Source: Bog-793 sp035625025 (GTDB taxonomy: Bacteria; Actinomycetota; Acidimicrobiia; Acidimicrobiales; Bog-793). From it: a stretch of DNA of 14,132 nt. A program made the position numbers and the translations under genes. The stretch spans positions 1 through 14,132 of the forward strand of contig DASPQJ010000002.1 of NCBI GenBank assembly GCA_035625025.1. The letters are read 5' to 3'. How positions within the stretch are numbered: position 1 is the stretch's first letter; every line of letters starts with the position of its first letter. Under the pieces are notes generated by a model. It was given only the letters and a program-made list of their open reading frames with translations. It searched no databases and was not told the origin of the DNA. Positions 5,840-13,333 of this stretch are shown in pieces.

Positions 5840-7584
5840 CGCGACGCACGGCTCCGGCCGGTCGCGCCGCCCCCCCGGCGACGCCGCCGGCCGCCCGGCT
5901 TCTCGAGGCGCCCGAGATCGTCGCCACGATGCTCGTCTACCGCGACGCGCTCCGCCGGTACCAGGCGACGCTCAACCGCCTGAACGTCTACCCCGTTCCC
6001 GATGGCGACACAGGGACGAACATGCTGCTCACGATGGACGCCGTCGCCCACGAGATGGCCGAGCACACCTCCGGCGACGGCGCGCGCGGCGGCTCCGAGG
6101 GGATGGGAGACATCTGTCGGGCGATCTCCCACGGCTCGCTCATGGGGGCGCGGGGCAACTCCGGGGTCATCCTCTGCCAGGTGTTGCGTGGTCTCGCGAC
6201 GACGTTCGCGCCGCTCGGCGGCGTCGGGGGGTCTGACGTGGCGGTGGCGTTGGCGGCCGGGAGCCGTGCGGCCCGCGAGGCGGTCCTCCGCCCGGCGGAA
6301 GGGACGATCCTCACCGTGGCGGACTGCGCTGCCCAGGCCGCCCAGGAGGCCGTCGGCGGGGGCGCCGACCTTCCCGAGGTGCTCGACGCGGCGCGCACCG
6401 CGGCCGTCGAGGCGCTCTGGGCGACGCCGACGCTGCTCGCCGTCCTCGCCGAAGCCGGCGTCGTCGACGCCGGAGGCGCGGGGCTCGTCCCGTTCTACGA
6501 CGCCCTGCTCCACGTCGCCGCCGGACGCCCGATGCCCGACGAGCTCGAGCTGCCCGAGGACGTCGCGCGCCTCGTCGCGGGAGGGTCGTTGCCGGCGGCG
6601 GCCCCGGCCCCGGCCCGCGCCGGAGGCGAAGGTCCCTCACCCCGCTACGAGGTGATGTACTTCCTCGCGGCCGACGACGAGCTCGTCCCGGCCTTCAAGG
6701 ACGTCTGGGCCGGCCTCGGGGATTCGATCGTCGTCGTCGGCGGCGACGGACTCTGGAACTGCCACATCCACACGGACGACGTCGGCGCGGCGATCGAAGC
6801 GGCCCTCGACACCGGGCGTCCCCGCGAGATCCGGGTCACCGACCTCGCCGAACAGGTCGAGGAAGAGCGCTGGGTGCGCGAGGCCGCCCGCCGGCCGGTC
6901 GCGGCACCGCCGCCGACGGACAAGGTCCCGGTGACGGCCGTCGTCGCTGTCGGGACGGGCGAGGGGATCCACCGCATCTTCTACTCGCTCGGCGCGCGCT
7001 ACCTCGTCGCCGGCGGCCAGTCGATGAACCCCTCGACCCGCGAGATTCTCGAGGTGATCGAGGCGACGCCGGCGCAACAGGTCGTCGTCCTGCCGAACAA
7101 CTCCAACATCGTTCCCGTCGCCCGGCAGGCGGCGGAGCTCGCCGCCAAACAGGTTTACGTCGTGCCCACCCGCGGGGTCCAGGAGGGATTCGCGGCGTTG
7201 CTCGAGTACGACCCGTCCTCGTCGGGCGAGGACAACGCGCGTCTCATGGAAGGGGCCGCCCACCGGATCGTCGCCGGCGAGGTCACCCGGGCGGTGCGGG
7301 CGACGACGTGCGCCGCGGGAGACGTCGTGGTCGGCGACTACATCGGGCTTTCTCGCGCCGGGATCGAGTCGGTCGGCAAGGGACTCGCCGACGCGACGAT
7401 CGGACTGCTCGCCGCCCTCCTCGGACCGCGCCACGAGATCGTCACGCTCGTCCAGGGTGAGGGGTCGACCGCAGCTGAGACGAGGCGCGTGACGGAATGG
7501 CTGCGGGCCGTGCACCCCGAGATCACGGTGGAACTCCACCACGGCGGTCAGCCCCTCTACCCGTATCTCGTATCGATCGAGTGA
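5836..7584 (+). CDS. fakA: DAK2/DegV-fold fatty acid kinase-like protein
   Basis: A 582-residue member of the YloV/FakA family. In Firmicutes FakA phosphorylates fatty acids held by FakB (DegV), giving acyl-phosphate for PlsX/PlsY-dependent phospholipid synthesis. The N-terminal DhaL/DAK2 domain has the Mg-ATP motif PVPDGDTGTNM at 53-63, GARGNSGVILCQVLRG from 104, EGTILTV, and VVDAGGAGLVPFYDALL. The C-terminal half has a DegV-like fold signature (VVVLPNNSNIVPVARQAAEL, then YVVPTRGVQEGFAALLEYD). The first ~20 residues are low-complexity Ala/Pro. The ATG at 5836 was chosen because it overlaps the leader ORF stop; the open frame continues upstream without family-like sequence. A FakB partner is not in the window, but plsX and acpP are. 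Activity in actinobacteria is inferred, not shown. It overlaps recG by four bases. Confidence 0.88.
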   Translation: MTRRTAPAGRAAPPATPPAARLLEAPEIVATMLVYRDALRRYQATLNRLNVYPVPDGDTGTNMLLTMDAVAHEMAEHTSGDGARGGSEGMGDICRAISHGSLMGARGNSGVILCQVLRGLATTFAPLGGVGGSDVAVALAAGSRAAREAVLRPAEGTILTVADCAAQAAQEAVGGGADLPEVLDAARTAAVEALWATPTLLAVLAEAGVVDAGGAGLVPFYDALLHVAAGRPMPDELELPEDVARLVAGGSLPAAAPAPARAGGEGPSPRYEVMYFLAADDELVPAFKDVWAGLGDSIVVVGGDGLWNCHIHTDDVGAAIEAALDTGRPREIRVTDLAEQVEEERWVREAARRPVAAPPPTDKVPVTAVVAVGTGEGIHRIFYSLGARYLVAGGQSMNPSTREILEVIEATPAQQVVVLPNNSNIVPVARQAAELAAKQVYVVPTRGVQEGFAALLEYDPSSSGEDNARLMEGAAHRIVAGEVTRAVRATTCAAGDVVVGDYIGLSRAGIESVGKGLADATIGLLAALLGPRHEIVTLVQGEGSTAAETRRVTEWLRAVHPEITVELHHGGQPLYPYLVSIE

Positions 7585-9854
7585 GCCCGACGCCGTCCGG
7601 CCGCAAGCTCGGGCAGCTCGAGAAACTCCCCGTCTCGGAGCTGCGGTGGGTCGGGAACCGCAAGAGGGCGGCGCTCGAGTCCATGGGGATCTCGTCGGTC
7701 CTCGACCTGCTCACCCACTACCCGCGGCGCTACGCCGACCGGACGAACGCCGTCGCGATCCGTGAGCTCGTCCCCGGCGACGTCGGTGTCGTCTCGGCGA
7801 CCGTGCGGCGCGTGGTGGCTCGGCGCCTTCGCGGCCGGCGGAGCATCGTCGAGGTCGTCGTCGACGACGGCACCGGTGAACTGGGCGTTACCTTTTTCAA
7901 CCAGCCCTGGCGTACCAAGCAGCTGGCCGAGGGCCGCGAGGTGGCGCTGTTCGGCAAGGTCGACGTCTACCGGTCGGCGCTGCAGATGGCGAACCCCGTC
8001 GTCGAGGTCGTCGGCTCGGCAGAGGCGCGCCAGACCCGCCGGATCGTGCCCATCTACTCCCAGTCCGGGCGGGCGGGCATCACGTCAATCGAGCTCGCCA
8101 GGTACGTCAGCGAGGCGCTCCGGCGGGCCGGGGAGTTCGCCGATCCCCTCGACGAGTCCCGGAGGGCGGAGTCCGGGCTTGTGAGCCGGACCGAGGCCTT
8201 TCGCGCCATCCACGAGCCCGAGACGATGGCGGAGACCGAACCCGCCAAGCGTCGGCTCGCCTTCGACGAGCTGTTCCGCATCCAGGTCGCCCTCGTCATG
8301 CGCAAGCGGGCTGCGGCGGCCGACTCCCGCGGCATCCCCCACGACGTGGAGGCGCGGCGCGGCGTCCGGCTCGTCGAGGGCTTCCTCGCCACTCTCCCGT
8401 TCGAGCTCACCGCCGCGCAGTCCCGTGTGATCGACGAGATCCGGCGTGACCTGGCCTCGCCCGAGCCGATGCACCGGCTGCTCCAGGGTGACGTCGGCGC
8501 CGGCAAGACGGTCGTCGCCCTGGCGACGCTGCTCTTCGCCGTCCAGGGTGGTCTTCAGGGGGCCTTCATGGTCCCGACCGAGGTCCTCGCCGAGCAGCAC
8601 CACCTCGCGGCCCAGGCGATGCTCGCCGGGCTCGAGGTGCCCGATCCCCGGCGCCTCGGCGGGAGGCGGCCGGTCGCCGTCGAACTGCTCACGAGCCGCA
8701 CGCCGGCGACGGTGCGGGCCCGCCTCCACGATCGGTTACGCCAGGGATCAGTCGACATCCTGATCGGGACGCACGCCCTCATCACCGAGGAGGTCCGGTT
8801 CGCCGCGCTCGGCGTCGTGGTCATCGACGAGCAGCACCGCTTCGGCGTCGACCAGCGCGCCGCGCTGCGGGAGAAGGGTTCGGCCTTCGGGGCCGCGGGT
8901 CGCGACCCGGACCTTCTCGTCATGACGGCGACGCCCATTCCCCGCACCGCGGCGATGACCGTCTACGGGGATCTCGACTACAGCGTGCTCGACGAGCTCC
9001 CGCCGGGGCGTTCGCCGGCGACGACCCACTGGGCAGCTGACGACGCGGCCGAGGCCGAGGCGTGGTCGCGCGTCCGCGCCGAGGTCGCCGCCGGTCACCA
9101 GGCCTTTGTCGTCTGCCCGCTCATCGCCGCGGGGAGCGACGTCGTCGACGACGACGGTCTCGCCCTTGTCGACTCCGACGAGTTCTTCGAGCCCGACTTC
9201 GACGACGGGCGGCTCTTTGGTCCCGAAGTTCTCGCGGCGGCGCGGCGCCCGTTCCGCGCGGCCGTCGACGAGCTCGCCCGACTCTCGGCCGGCGAACTCC
9301 GGGGCCTGCGCTTGGGGCTTCTCCACGGCCAGCTCCGCCCGAAGGACAAGGAGGAGGTGATGGCGGCCTTTCGTGCCAGGGCGCTCGACGTACTCGTGGC
9401 GACGACCGTCGTCGAGGTCGGCGTCGATGTGCCTGCCGCGACGGTCATGGTCGTCGAAGACGCCGATCGCTTCGGGATCGCCCAGCTCCATCAGCTCCGT
9501 GGTCGCGTCGGGAGGGGAGCGGACCCCGCCTGGTGCTACCTCGTGGCCCGCGACGTCAGCGCCGAGGCCCGCCGTCGCCTCGAGGCGCTCGAGGGGTCGA
9601 ACGACGGCTTTGACCTCGCCGAGATCGACCTCGAGCTGCGCGGGGAGGGCACCGTGCTCGGCGCCCGCCAGAAAGGGCGCAGCGACTTGAAGCTGGCGTC
9701 GCTCCGGCGCGATCAGGATCTCGTCGATCTCGCCCGGGACCTCGCGGGCGACGTCGTCGCCGCCGACCCGGCGCTTGCTCACAACCCGCTCCTCGCCGAC
9801 GAGCTGAGGATCTTCGTCGGCGACGACGAGGCGGAGTACCTCCTGCGGAGTTGA
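7581..9854 (+). CDS. recG: RecG, ATP-dependent DNA helicase for stalled forks
   Basis: RecG remodels stalled replication forks and Holliday junctions. The 757-residue protein has the N-terminal wedge/OB domain (VGNRKRAALESMGI then LLTHYPRRYADR) followed by helicase motifs: Walker A GDVGAGKT at 303-310, DEQHRFGVDQR from 416, MTATPIPRT, LLHGQLRPKDKEEVM from 580, VVEVGVDVP near 610, and QLHQLRGRVGRG. The C-terminal DGFDLAEIDLELRGEGTVLG and GRSDLKLA are typical. GTG 7581 overlaps the fakA stop (GTGA), and the family-like sequence starts within about 10 codons; upstream in-frame sequence is fakA coding DNA. Between VVCPLI (510-515) and LLHG there are about 64 residues, some 35 more than in E. coli, including a very acidic patch (about 520-542). 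Confidence 0.96.
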   Translation: MSPTPSGRKLGQLEKLPVSELRWVGNRKRAALESMGISSVLDLLTHYPRRYADRTNAVAIRELVPGDVGVVSATVRRVVARRLRGRRSIVEVVVDDGTGELGVTFFNQPWRTKQLAEGREVALFGKVDVYRSALQMANPVVEVVGSAEARQTRRIVPIYSQSGRAGITSIELARYVSEALRRAGEFADPLDESRRAESGLVSRTEAFRAIHEPETMAETEPAKRRLAFDELFRIQVALVMRKRAAAADSRGIPHDVEARRGVRLVEGFLATLPFELTAAQSRVIDEIRRDLASPEPMHRLLQGDVGAGKTVVALATLLFAVQGGLQGAFMVPTEVLAEQHHLAAQAMLAGLEVPDPRRLGGRRPVAVELLTSRTPATVRARLHDRLRQGSVDILIGTHALITEEVRFAALGVVVIDEQHRFGVDQRAALREKGSAFGAAGRDPDLLVMTATPIPRTAAMTVYGDLDYSVLDELPPGRSPATTHWAADDAAEAEAWSRVRAEVAAGHQAFVVCPLIAAGSDVVDDDGLALVDSDEFFEPDFDDGRLFGPEVLAAARRPFRAAVDELARLSAGELRGLRLGLLHGQLRPKDKEEVMAAFRARALDVLVATTVVEVGVDVPAATVMVVEDADRFGIAQLHQLRGRVGRGADPAWCYLVARDVSAEARRRLEALEGSNDGFDLAEIDLELRGEGTVLGARQKGRSDLKLASLRRDQDLVDLARDLAGDVVAADPALAHNPLLADELRIFVGDDEAEYLLRS

Positions 9855-9885
9855 CGGCTCATCCGGCAGCCGGCCGAGGCGGGGT

Positions 9886-9891
9886 TAGCGT
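9886..9891 (+). promoter_or_regulatory. Candidate -10 box before rsmD
   Basis: TAGCGT fits TANNNT and is followed by five bases and the GTG at 9897. No Shine-Dalgarno precedes rsmD. A TTGACG at 9851-9856 is 29 bases upstream, too far for a normal -35. A secondary promoter giving a leaderless rsmD-coaD mRNA is possible. Confidence 0.3.
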
Positions 9892-9896
9892 TGGGC

Positions 9897-10457
9897 GTGC
9901 GCGTCATCGGCGGGACCGCCCGGGGCAGGCGGCTGCGGGCGCCGAAGAGCGTCGCGGTGCGCCCGACGGCGGACCGGGTGCGGGAGGCGATCTTCGACGT
10001 GCTCGCGCACCTCGGCGCGGTCGAGGACGCCACGGTCGTCGACCTCTTCGCGGGATCGGGCGCCCTCGGCATCGAGGCGCTCTCTCGGGGTGCGGCCGCG
10101 GCAACCTTCGTCGAGACCGACCGTGACGCCGTGGCGACGATCAAGGCGAACCTCGAGGCGACGGGCCTCGCGTCGGCGGTGACACACGTCGTGCGCGCCG
10201 ACGCTGTTTCGTGGTGCTCGTCGGTCACCGAGCCCTTCGATCTCGCGTTCGTCGACCCGCCGTATGCGTTCGCGGCCTGGCACGAGTTGCTCTGCTGCTT
10301 GCCCGCCCGCACCGCCGTGTTGGAATCCGCGCACGAGATCGAACTGGCCGGGGATTTCCTCCTCCACCGCAGTTACCGCTACGGCGGTACGCTCGTCACC
10401 GTGGCCGTGACCTCGCCTCCGGTGTCGTCGGCCACCACGGCCCGGCGCAATCGATGA
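9897..10457 (+). CDS. rsmD: 16S rRNA (guanine(966)-N(2))-methyltransferase
   Basis: RsmD methylates G966 of 16S rRNA in the assembling 30S subunit, using S-adenosylmethionine. The 186-residue protein starts VRVIGGTARGRRL (GTG read as Met), the family N-terminus, then has RPTADRVREAIFDVL, the SAM-binding VVDLFAGSGALGIEALSRGA and the catalytic FVDPPYAF (DPPY form of motif IV). I chose GTG 9897 over the TTG at 9891 because homologues begin right at RVIGG and because TAGCGT precedes it. The last ~20 residues are Ser/Thr/Arg-rich and not part of the fold. Its stop overlaps the coaD ATG (ATGA), the widespread rsmD-coaD pairing. Confidence 0.94.
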   Translation: MRVIGGTARGRRLRAPKSVAVRPTADRVREAIFDVLAHLGAVEDATVVDLFAGSGALGIEALSRGAAAATFVETDRDAVATIKANLEATGLASAVTHVVRADAVSWCSSVTEPFDLAFVDPPYAFAAWHELLCCLPARTAVLESAHEIELAGDFLLHRSYRYGGTLVTVAVTSPPVSSATTARRNR

Positions 10458-10933
10458 CGAGGGCGCTCTTCCCGGGCTCGTTCGACCCGTTCCACAACGG
10501 TCATCTCGAGGTCGTCGAACGGGCGCGGCGCCTCTTCGACGAGGTCATCGTGGCGGTACTCCACAACTCGCACAAGGGCCCGCCGCTGTTCAGCGCCGCC
10601 GAGCGCGAGGAGATGGTCGCCGAGTGCCTGTCGCCGTTCGACAACGTGGAGATCGTCGCGATGACGACGCTCGTCGTCGAGGTCGCGCGCCAGGTCGGCG
10701 CCGACGTCATCGTGAAGGGGCTGCGGGCCGTGACAGACTTCGAGAACGAGCTGCAGATGGCGCAGATGAACCACGAACTCTCGGGGGTCGAGACGCTGAT
10801 GCTGCCGACCGGCTCGTCCTACTCGTTCATCTCGTCGCGTCTCGTGCGCGAGGTCGCCCTCTACGGCGGCGACGTCAGCGCCTTCGTCCCCGACGCGGTC
10901 GCGCGGCGCCTGAGGGAACGTTTTCGTGCCTGA
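10454..10933 (+). CDS. coaD: Phosphopantetheine adenylyltransferase
   Basis: CoaD transfers AMP from ATP to 4'-phosphopantetheine, the penultimate step of coenzyme A synthesis. The 159 residues match the usual length. The nucleotidyltransferase signature is PGSFDPFHNGHLEVV at 7-21, with the HxGH-type motif as HNGH (14-17). Further motifs are GLRAVTDFENELQMAQMN for substrate binding, and ISSRLVREVALYGGDVSAFVP near the C-terminus. ATG 10454 overlaps the rsmD stop. CoA supplies the phosphopantetheine arm of acyl carrier protein, so this gene is linked functionally to acpP 2.4 kb downstream. Confidence 0.96.
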   Translation: MTRALFPGSFDPFHNGHLEVVERARRLFDEVIVAVLHNSHKGPPLFSAAEREEMVAECLSPFDNVEIVAMTTLVVEVARQVGADVIVKGLRAVTDFENELQMAQMNHELSGVETLMLPTGSSYSFISSRLVREVALYGGDVSAFVPDAVARRLRERFRA

Positions 10934-11495
10934 CGACGAGCTCGAAGAACGCGACCTCGTCGGCGCGCCGTCGCGCCTCGAGCTCGCGGAGATCCTCGAC
11001 GAGCTCGTCGGGGTCATCGAGCGCGCCAGGTCGATGCCGCTCTCGTCCTCGGCGATCATCGGCCGCGAGGAGGTGCTCGATCTGCTCCACGGCGCCCGCG
11101 AGGCGCTTCCGATCGAGTTCGCCCGGGCCCGCCGCGTCCTGCAGGACCGCGCCGAGGTGCGGGCGCGCGCGGAGCGCGAAGCCGACGAGCTTCTCGACGA
11201 CGCGCGCTCCCAAGCGGCGCACATGGTGCAGCGCACCGAGATCGTCCGCCAAGCCCGCAACAACGCCGAGCGGATCCTCGCCGACGCCGAGGCCGAGAGC
11301 CGCCGGATCCGCCACGAGGCGGACGACTACGTCGACCGCAAGCTCGCGGCGTTCGAGATCGTGCTCGACCGGACGATCCGCACCGTCCAGGCCGGCCGCG
11401 ACCGCCTGAGCGTCGCCGTCGAGGACGACGAGGCCGACGAGCCTGGCGAGGCGGATGCCGCCGAGGATGCCTTCTTCGATCAAGATCGCCAGTGA
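10926..11495 (+). CDS. DivIVA/SepIVA-like coiled-coil protein
   Basis: A 189-residue, highly charged protein without membrane segment or enzyme motif. Residues ~15-45 (ELAEILDELVGVIERARSM) and ~60-160 are continuous amphipathic helix rich in Ala, Arg and Glu, clearly coiled-coil, and the tail (~163-189) is acidic. Proteins of this kind next to DUF177 and rnc in actinobacteria are often labelled DivIVA-domain or ATP synthase subunit b-like; in mycobacteria I recall the septation factor SepIVA at an equivalent position. A role in cell envelope growth or division is therefore an inference from context and shape. GTG 10926 overlaps the coaD end by eight bases and has GAGGGA at 10912-10917. There is no F-type ATP synthase operon here, so subunit b is unlikely. 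Confidence 0.8.
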   Translation: MPDDELEERDLVGAPSRLELAEILDELVGVIERARSMPLSSSAIIGREEVLDLLHGAREALPIEFARARRVLQDRAEVRARAEREADELLDDARSQAAHMVQRTEIVRQARNNAERILADAEAESRRIRHEADDYVDRKLAAFEIVLDRTIRTVQAGRDRLSVAVEDDEADEPGEADAAEDAFFDQDRQ

Positions 11496-11508
11496 CGGAA
11501 CGGGCAAC

Positions 11509-12009
11509 GTGAGGCGGCGGACGACGGCCGACCGTACGCTCATCGCGCCGGTTGCCGCGCTGCGGCGCAATCCCGGGAGCCGGTTGCGCGTCGCCGCAGT
11601 GGTGCGCGCGCACGACCTAGCCGTTAGCGGCTCGCACATCCCCGAGGGCTCGCCGGTGACGGTCGATGTGGTGCTCGAGTCGGTCCACGACGGGGTCCTC
11701 GTCTCGGGCGGCATCCGGGCGATGTGGGAGGGTGCCTGCCGCCGTTGCCTCGAGACGGCGAGGGGCGATCTCGCCGTCACGGTGCGGGAGCTTTGCGTCG
11801 AGGACGCCGACGACGAGACGACCTACCCGCTCGGCTCGGACGAGGTCGACCTGGAGAGGATCGTCCACGACGCGTGTATCCTCGAGCTGCCGCTCGCACC
11901 GCTGTGCGGAGAGGGATGCCGGGGGTTGTGCCCCGAGTGCGGCAGCAACCGCAACGTCGAGACGTGCTCGTGCGCCGAACGTCGGGGCGGTCGTCCCACC
12001 CCGGCCTAG
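11509..12009 (+). CDS. DUF177 (YceD) family protein, cysteine-rich
   Basis: A 166-residue member of the DUF177/YceD family, which is linked to 23S rRNA accumulation and is commonly encoded beside rpmF. A central WEGACRRCLE (Cys77/Cys80) is followed by an acidic stretch and the C-terminal cysteine cluster CGEGCRGLCPECG with a further CSC (Cys133, 137, 141, 144, 153, 155), which probably binds zinc. I chose the GTG at 11509 because the family-like sequence (LIAPVAALRRNPGS) starts close after it and it leaves a 13-base gap after the coiled-coil gene. ATGs at 11455 and 11467 are in frame and would overlap that gene; they cannot be excluded. It precedes rpmF by 70 bases. Confidence 0.88.
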   Translation: MRRRTTADRTLIAPVAALRRNPGSRLRVAAVVRAHDLAVSGSHIPEGSPVTVDVVLESVHDGVLVSGGIRAMWEGACRRCLETARGDLAVTVRELCVEDADDETTYPLGSDEVDLERIVHDACILELPLAPLCGEGCRGLCPECGSNRNVETCSCAERRGGRPTPA

Positions 12010-12079
12010 CGGTCGCGGCGAACGCGAGGGCGGGAAGTCCCGTCGGCGGCGATCGCCGGCGCGAGGAGTAGGAAGACAG

Positions 12080-12259
12080 ATGGCCGTCCCGAAGAAAAAG
12101 ACCTCGAAGTCGAGGAGCCGGAGCCGGCGCGCGTCCGCCTGGACGCTTGCCGAGCCGGCGCAGAGTCGCTGCCCCAACTGCCAGCACGCCAAGCTTCCGC
12201 ACGTCGTCTGCCCGAACTGCGGCTGGTACAAGGGACGCCAGGCGATCGAGGTCGACTGA
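12080..12259 (+). CDS. rpmF: 50S ribosomal protein L32, zinc-binding form
   Basis: A 59-residue basic protein starting MAVPKKKTSKSRSRSRRA, the classic L32 N-terminus, followed by a zinc ribbon with two CPNC motifs (CPNCQHAKLPHVVCPNCG), then YKGRQAIEV. It is complete and of normal length. ATG 12080 is preceded by AGGAAG at 12070-12075. Its TGA overlaps the proposed CTG start of plsX (CTGA), so rpmF and plsX are probably translated together; rpmF-plsX adjacency is widespread in bacteria. Confidence 0.96.
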   Translation: MAVPKKKTSKSRSRSRRASAWTLAEPAQSRCPNCQHAKLPHVVCPNCGWYKGRQAIEVD

Positions 12260-13236
12260 TCCTCCCGGTCGCCGTCGACGCCCTCGGGGGTGACAAGGCC
12301 CCTGGCGAGATCGTCGCTGGCGCGCGTCGCGCCCACGACGAGCTCGGCATCCCCGTGCTCCTCGTCGGGCCCGACGACGGTCGACTTGGCGACGTCGGCG
12401 AGCTCGAGGTCCTTGTCGCAACCGAGTCGATCGGGATGGACGAGGATCCCGTTCGCGCCGTGCGGCGAAAGCGCGACGCGACGCTCGTGCGCGCCGCCGA
12501 GGCGGTGGCCGAGAGGCGGGCCTCGGCGATGGTGTCGGCCGGGAACACCGGCGCGGCGATGGCGAGCGCGCTGTTCCGGATGGGGCGGCTCGCGGGCGTG
12601 GCGCGCCCGGCGATCGCGGCGCCGCTGCCGATTCCGTCGGGAGGAAGCCCGACGGTGCTCATCGACGCCGGCGCCAACGTCGACTGCCGTCCGGAGTGGC
12701 TCGTCCAATTCGCCCAGATGGCCTCGGCCTACGTGACCAGCCGCTACGGGGTCGCGGAACCTTCCGTCGCGCTGCTGTCGAACGGAGAGGAGGCTTCCAA
12801 GGGCAGCCCGCTCGTCAAGGCGACCCATGAGCTCCTCGCCGCCGGGGCGGGCGTGCGGTTCGTTGGCAACGTCGAGGGTCGGGACCTGCTCGCCGGGGGG
12901 GTCGACGTCGTGGTGGTCGACGGCTTCACCGGCAACGTCGCCCTGAAGTCGCTCGAGGGCGCGCTCCACGCCTTCATGGGCATCCTCGGCGCGGTCTTCG
13001 CCGAGTCGCCGGAGAACAAAGTCGCCGGCGACGTGCTCGTGCCGTCGCTGCTCCGGTACTCGGGCTATGTCGACGCCGAAGAGACCGGGGGGGCGCTTCT
13101 ACTCGGAGTCGACGGCGTCTGCATCATCAGCCACGGGAGCAGTTCGGCGCGCGCGATCGTCAACGCAGTGCGGTGCGCCGCCGACCTCGTTGCGGGCGAC
13201 CTCGTCGGGCAGGTCCGAGCGGCGGTGAGCCGGTAG
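12256..13236 (+). CDS. plsX: Phosphate acyltransferase PlsX, apparent CTG start
   Basis: PlsX reversibly converts acyl-ACP and phosphate to acyl-phosphate, the donor for PlsY in phosphatidic acid synthesis; it is a peripheral membrane enzyme. From CTG 12256 the product has 326 residues, normal for the family. It starts ILPVAVDALGGDKAPGEIV, matching the PlsX N-terminus (AVDAMGGDHAP), with SAGNTGA at 94-100, then LIDAGANVDCRPEWLVQFA, LSNGEEASKG, VVVDGFTGNVALKS and ISHGSSSARAI. In frame there is no ATG, GTG or TTG between the stop at 12007 and the GTG at 12355; that GTG would delete 33 residues including VDALGGD. CTG 12256-12258 sits in a CTGA overlap with the rpmF stop, with GAGG at 12248-12251 nearby. 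Identity is certain, the start is inferred. Confidence 0.94.
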   Translation: MILPVAVDALGGDKAPGEIVAGARRAHDELGIPVLLVGPDDGRLGDVGELEVLVATESIGMDEDPVRAVRRKRDATLVRAAEAVAERRASAMVSAGNTGAAMASALFRMGRLAGVARPAIAAPLPIPSGGSPTVLIDAGANVDCRPEWLVQFAQMASAYVTSRYGVAEPSVALLSNGEEASKGSPLVKATHELLAAGAGVRFVGNVEGRDLLAGGVDVVVVDGFTGNVALKSLEGALHAFMGILGAVFAESPENKVAGDVLVPSLLRYSGYVDAEETGGALLLGVDGVCIISHGSSSARAIVNAVRCAADLVAGDLVGQVRAAVSR

Positions 13237-13250
13237 CATCAGGGCCGGCC

Positions 13251-13300
13251 GGCGGGGCAACGACCCGCCATCGAGCGGATCTGGTCGATTTCCGACCGGA
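13251..13300 (+). promoter_or_regulatory. Two hairpins in the acpP leader
   Basis: The first is GGCGGG (13251-13256) with CCCGCC (13264-13269), a perfect six-pair stem with a seven-base loop. The second is 13280-13300, an eight-pair stem (TCTGGTCG with CGACCGGA, one G-U pair) around the loop ATTTC. Neither is followed by a T-run, so RNA processing, stability or translation control of acpP is likelier than termination. A TAGCAT at 13234-13239, overlapping the plsX stop, could serve as a -10 box for a separate acpP transcript. Confidence 0.4.
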
Positions 13301-13333
13301 AGGCTGTTCACAGGCGGAACCGCGGGAGGTGCC

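Noticed and set aside
9851..9856. TTGACG as a -35 element for rsmD
   Set aside because: It is 29 bases from the TAGCGT box, well outside the usual 16-19 base spacing, and overlaps the recG stop.
10926..11495. ATP synthase F0 subunit b
   Set aside because: The coiled-coil resembles subunit b superficially, but there is no N-terminal membrane helix and no other ATP synthase gene nearby.
12230..12259. Programmed -1 frameshift joining rpmF to plsX (and likewise the four-cysteine gene to sufD)
   Set aside because: The frames are related by -1, but no slippery heptamer is present, and any ATGA/CTGA overlap gives the same frame relation. Reinitiation is simpler.
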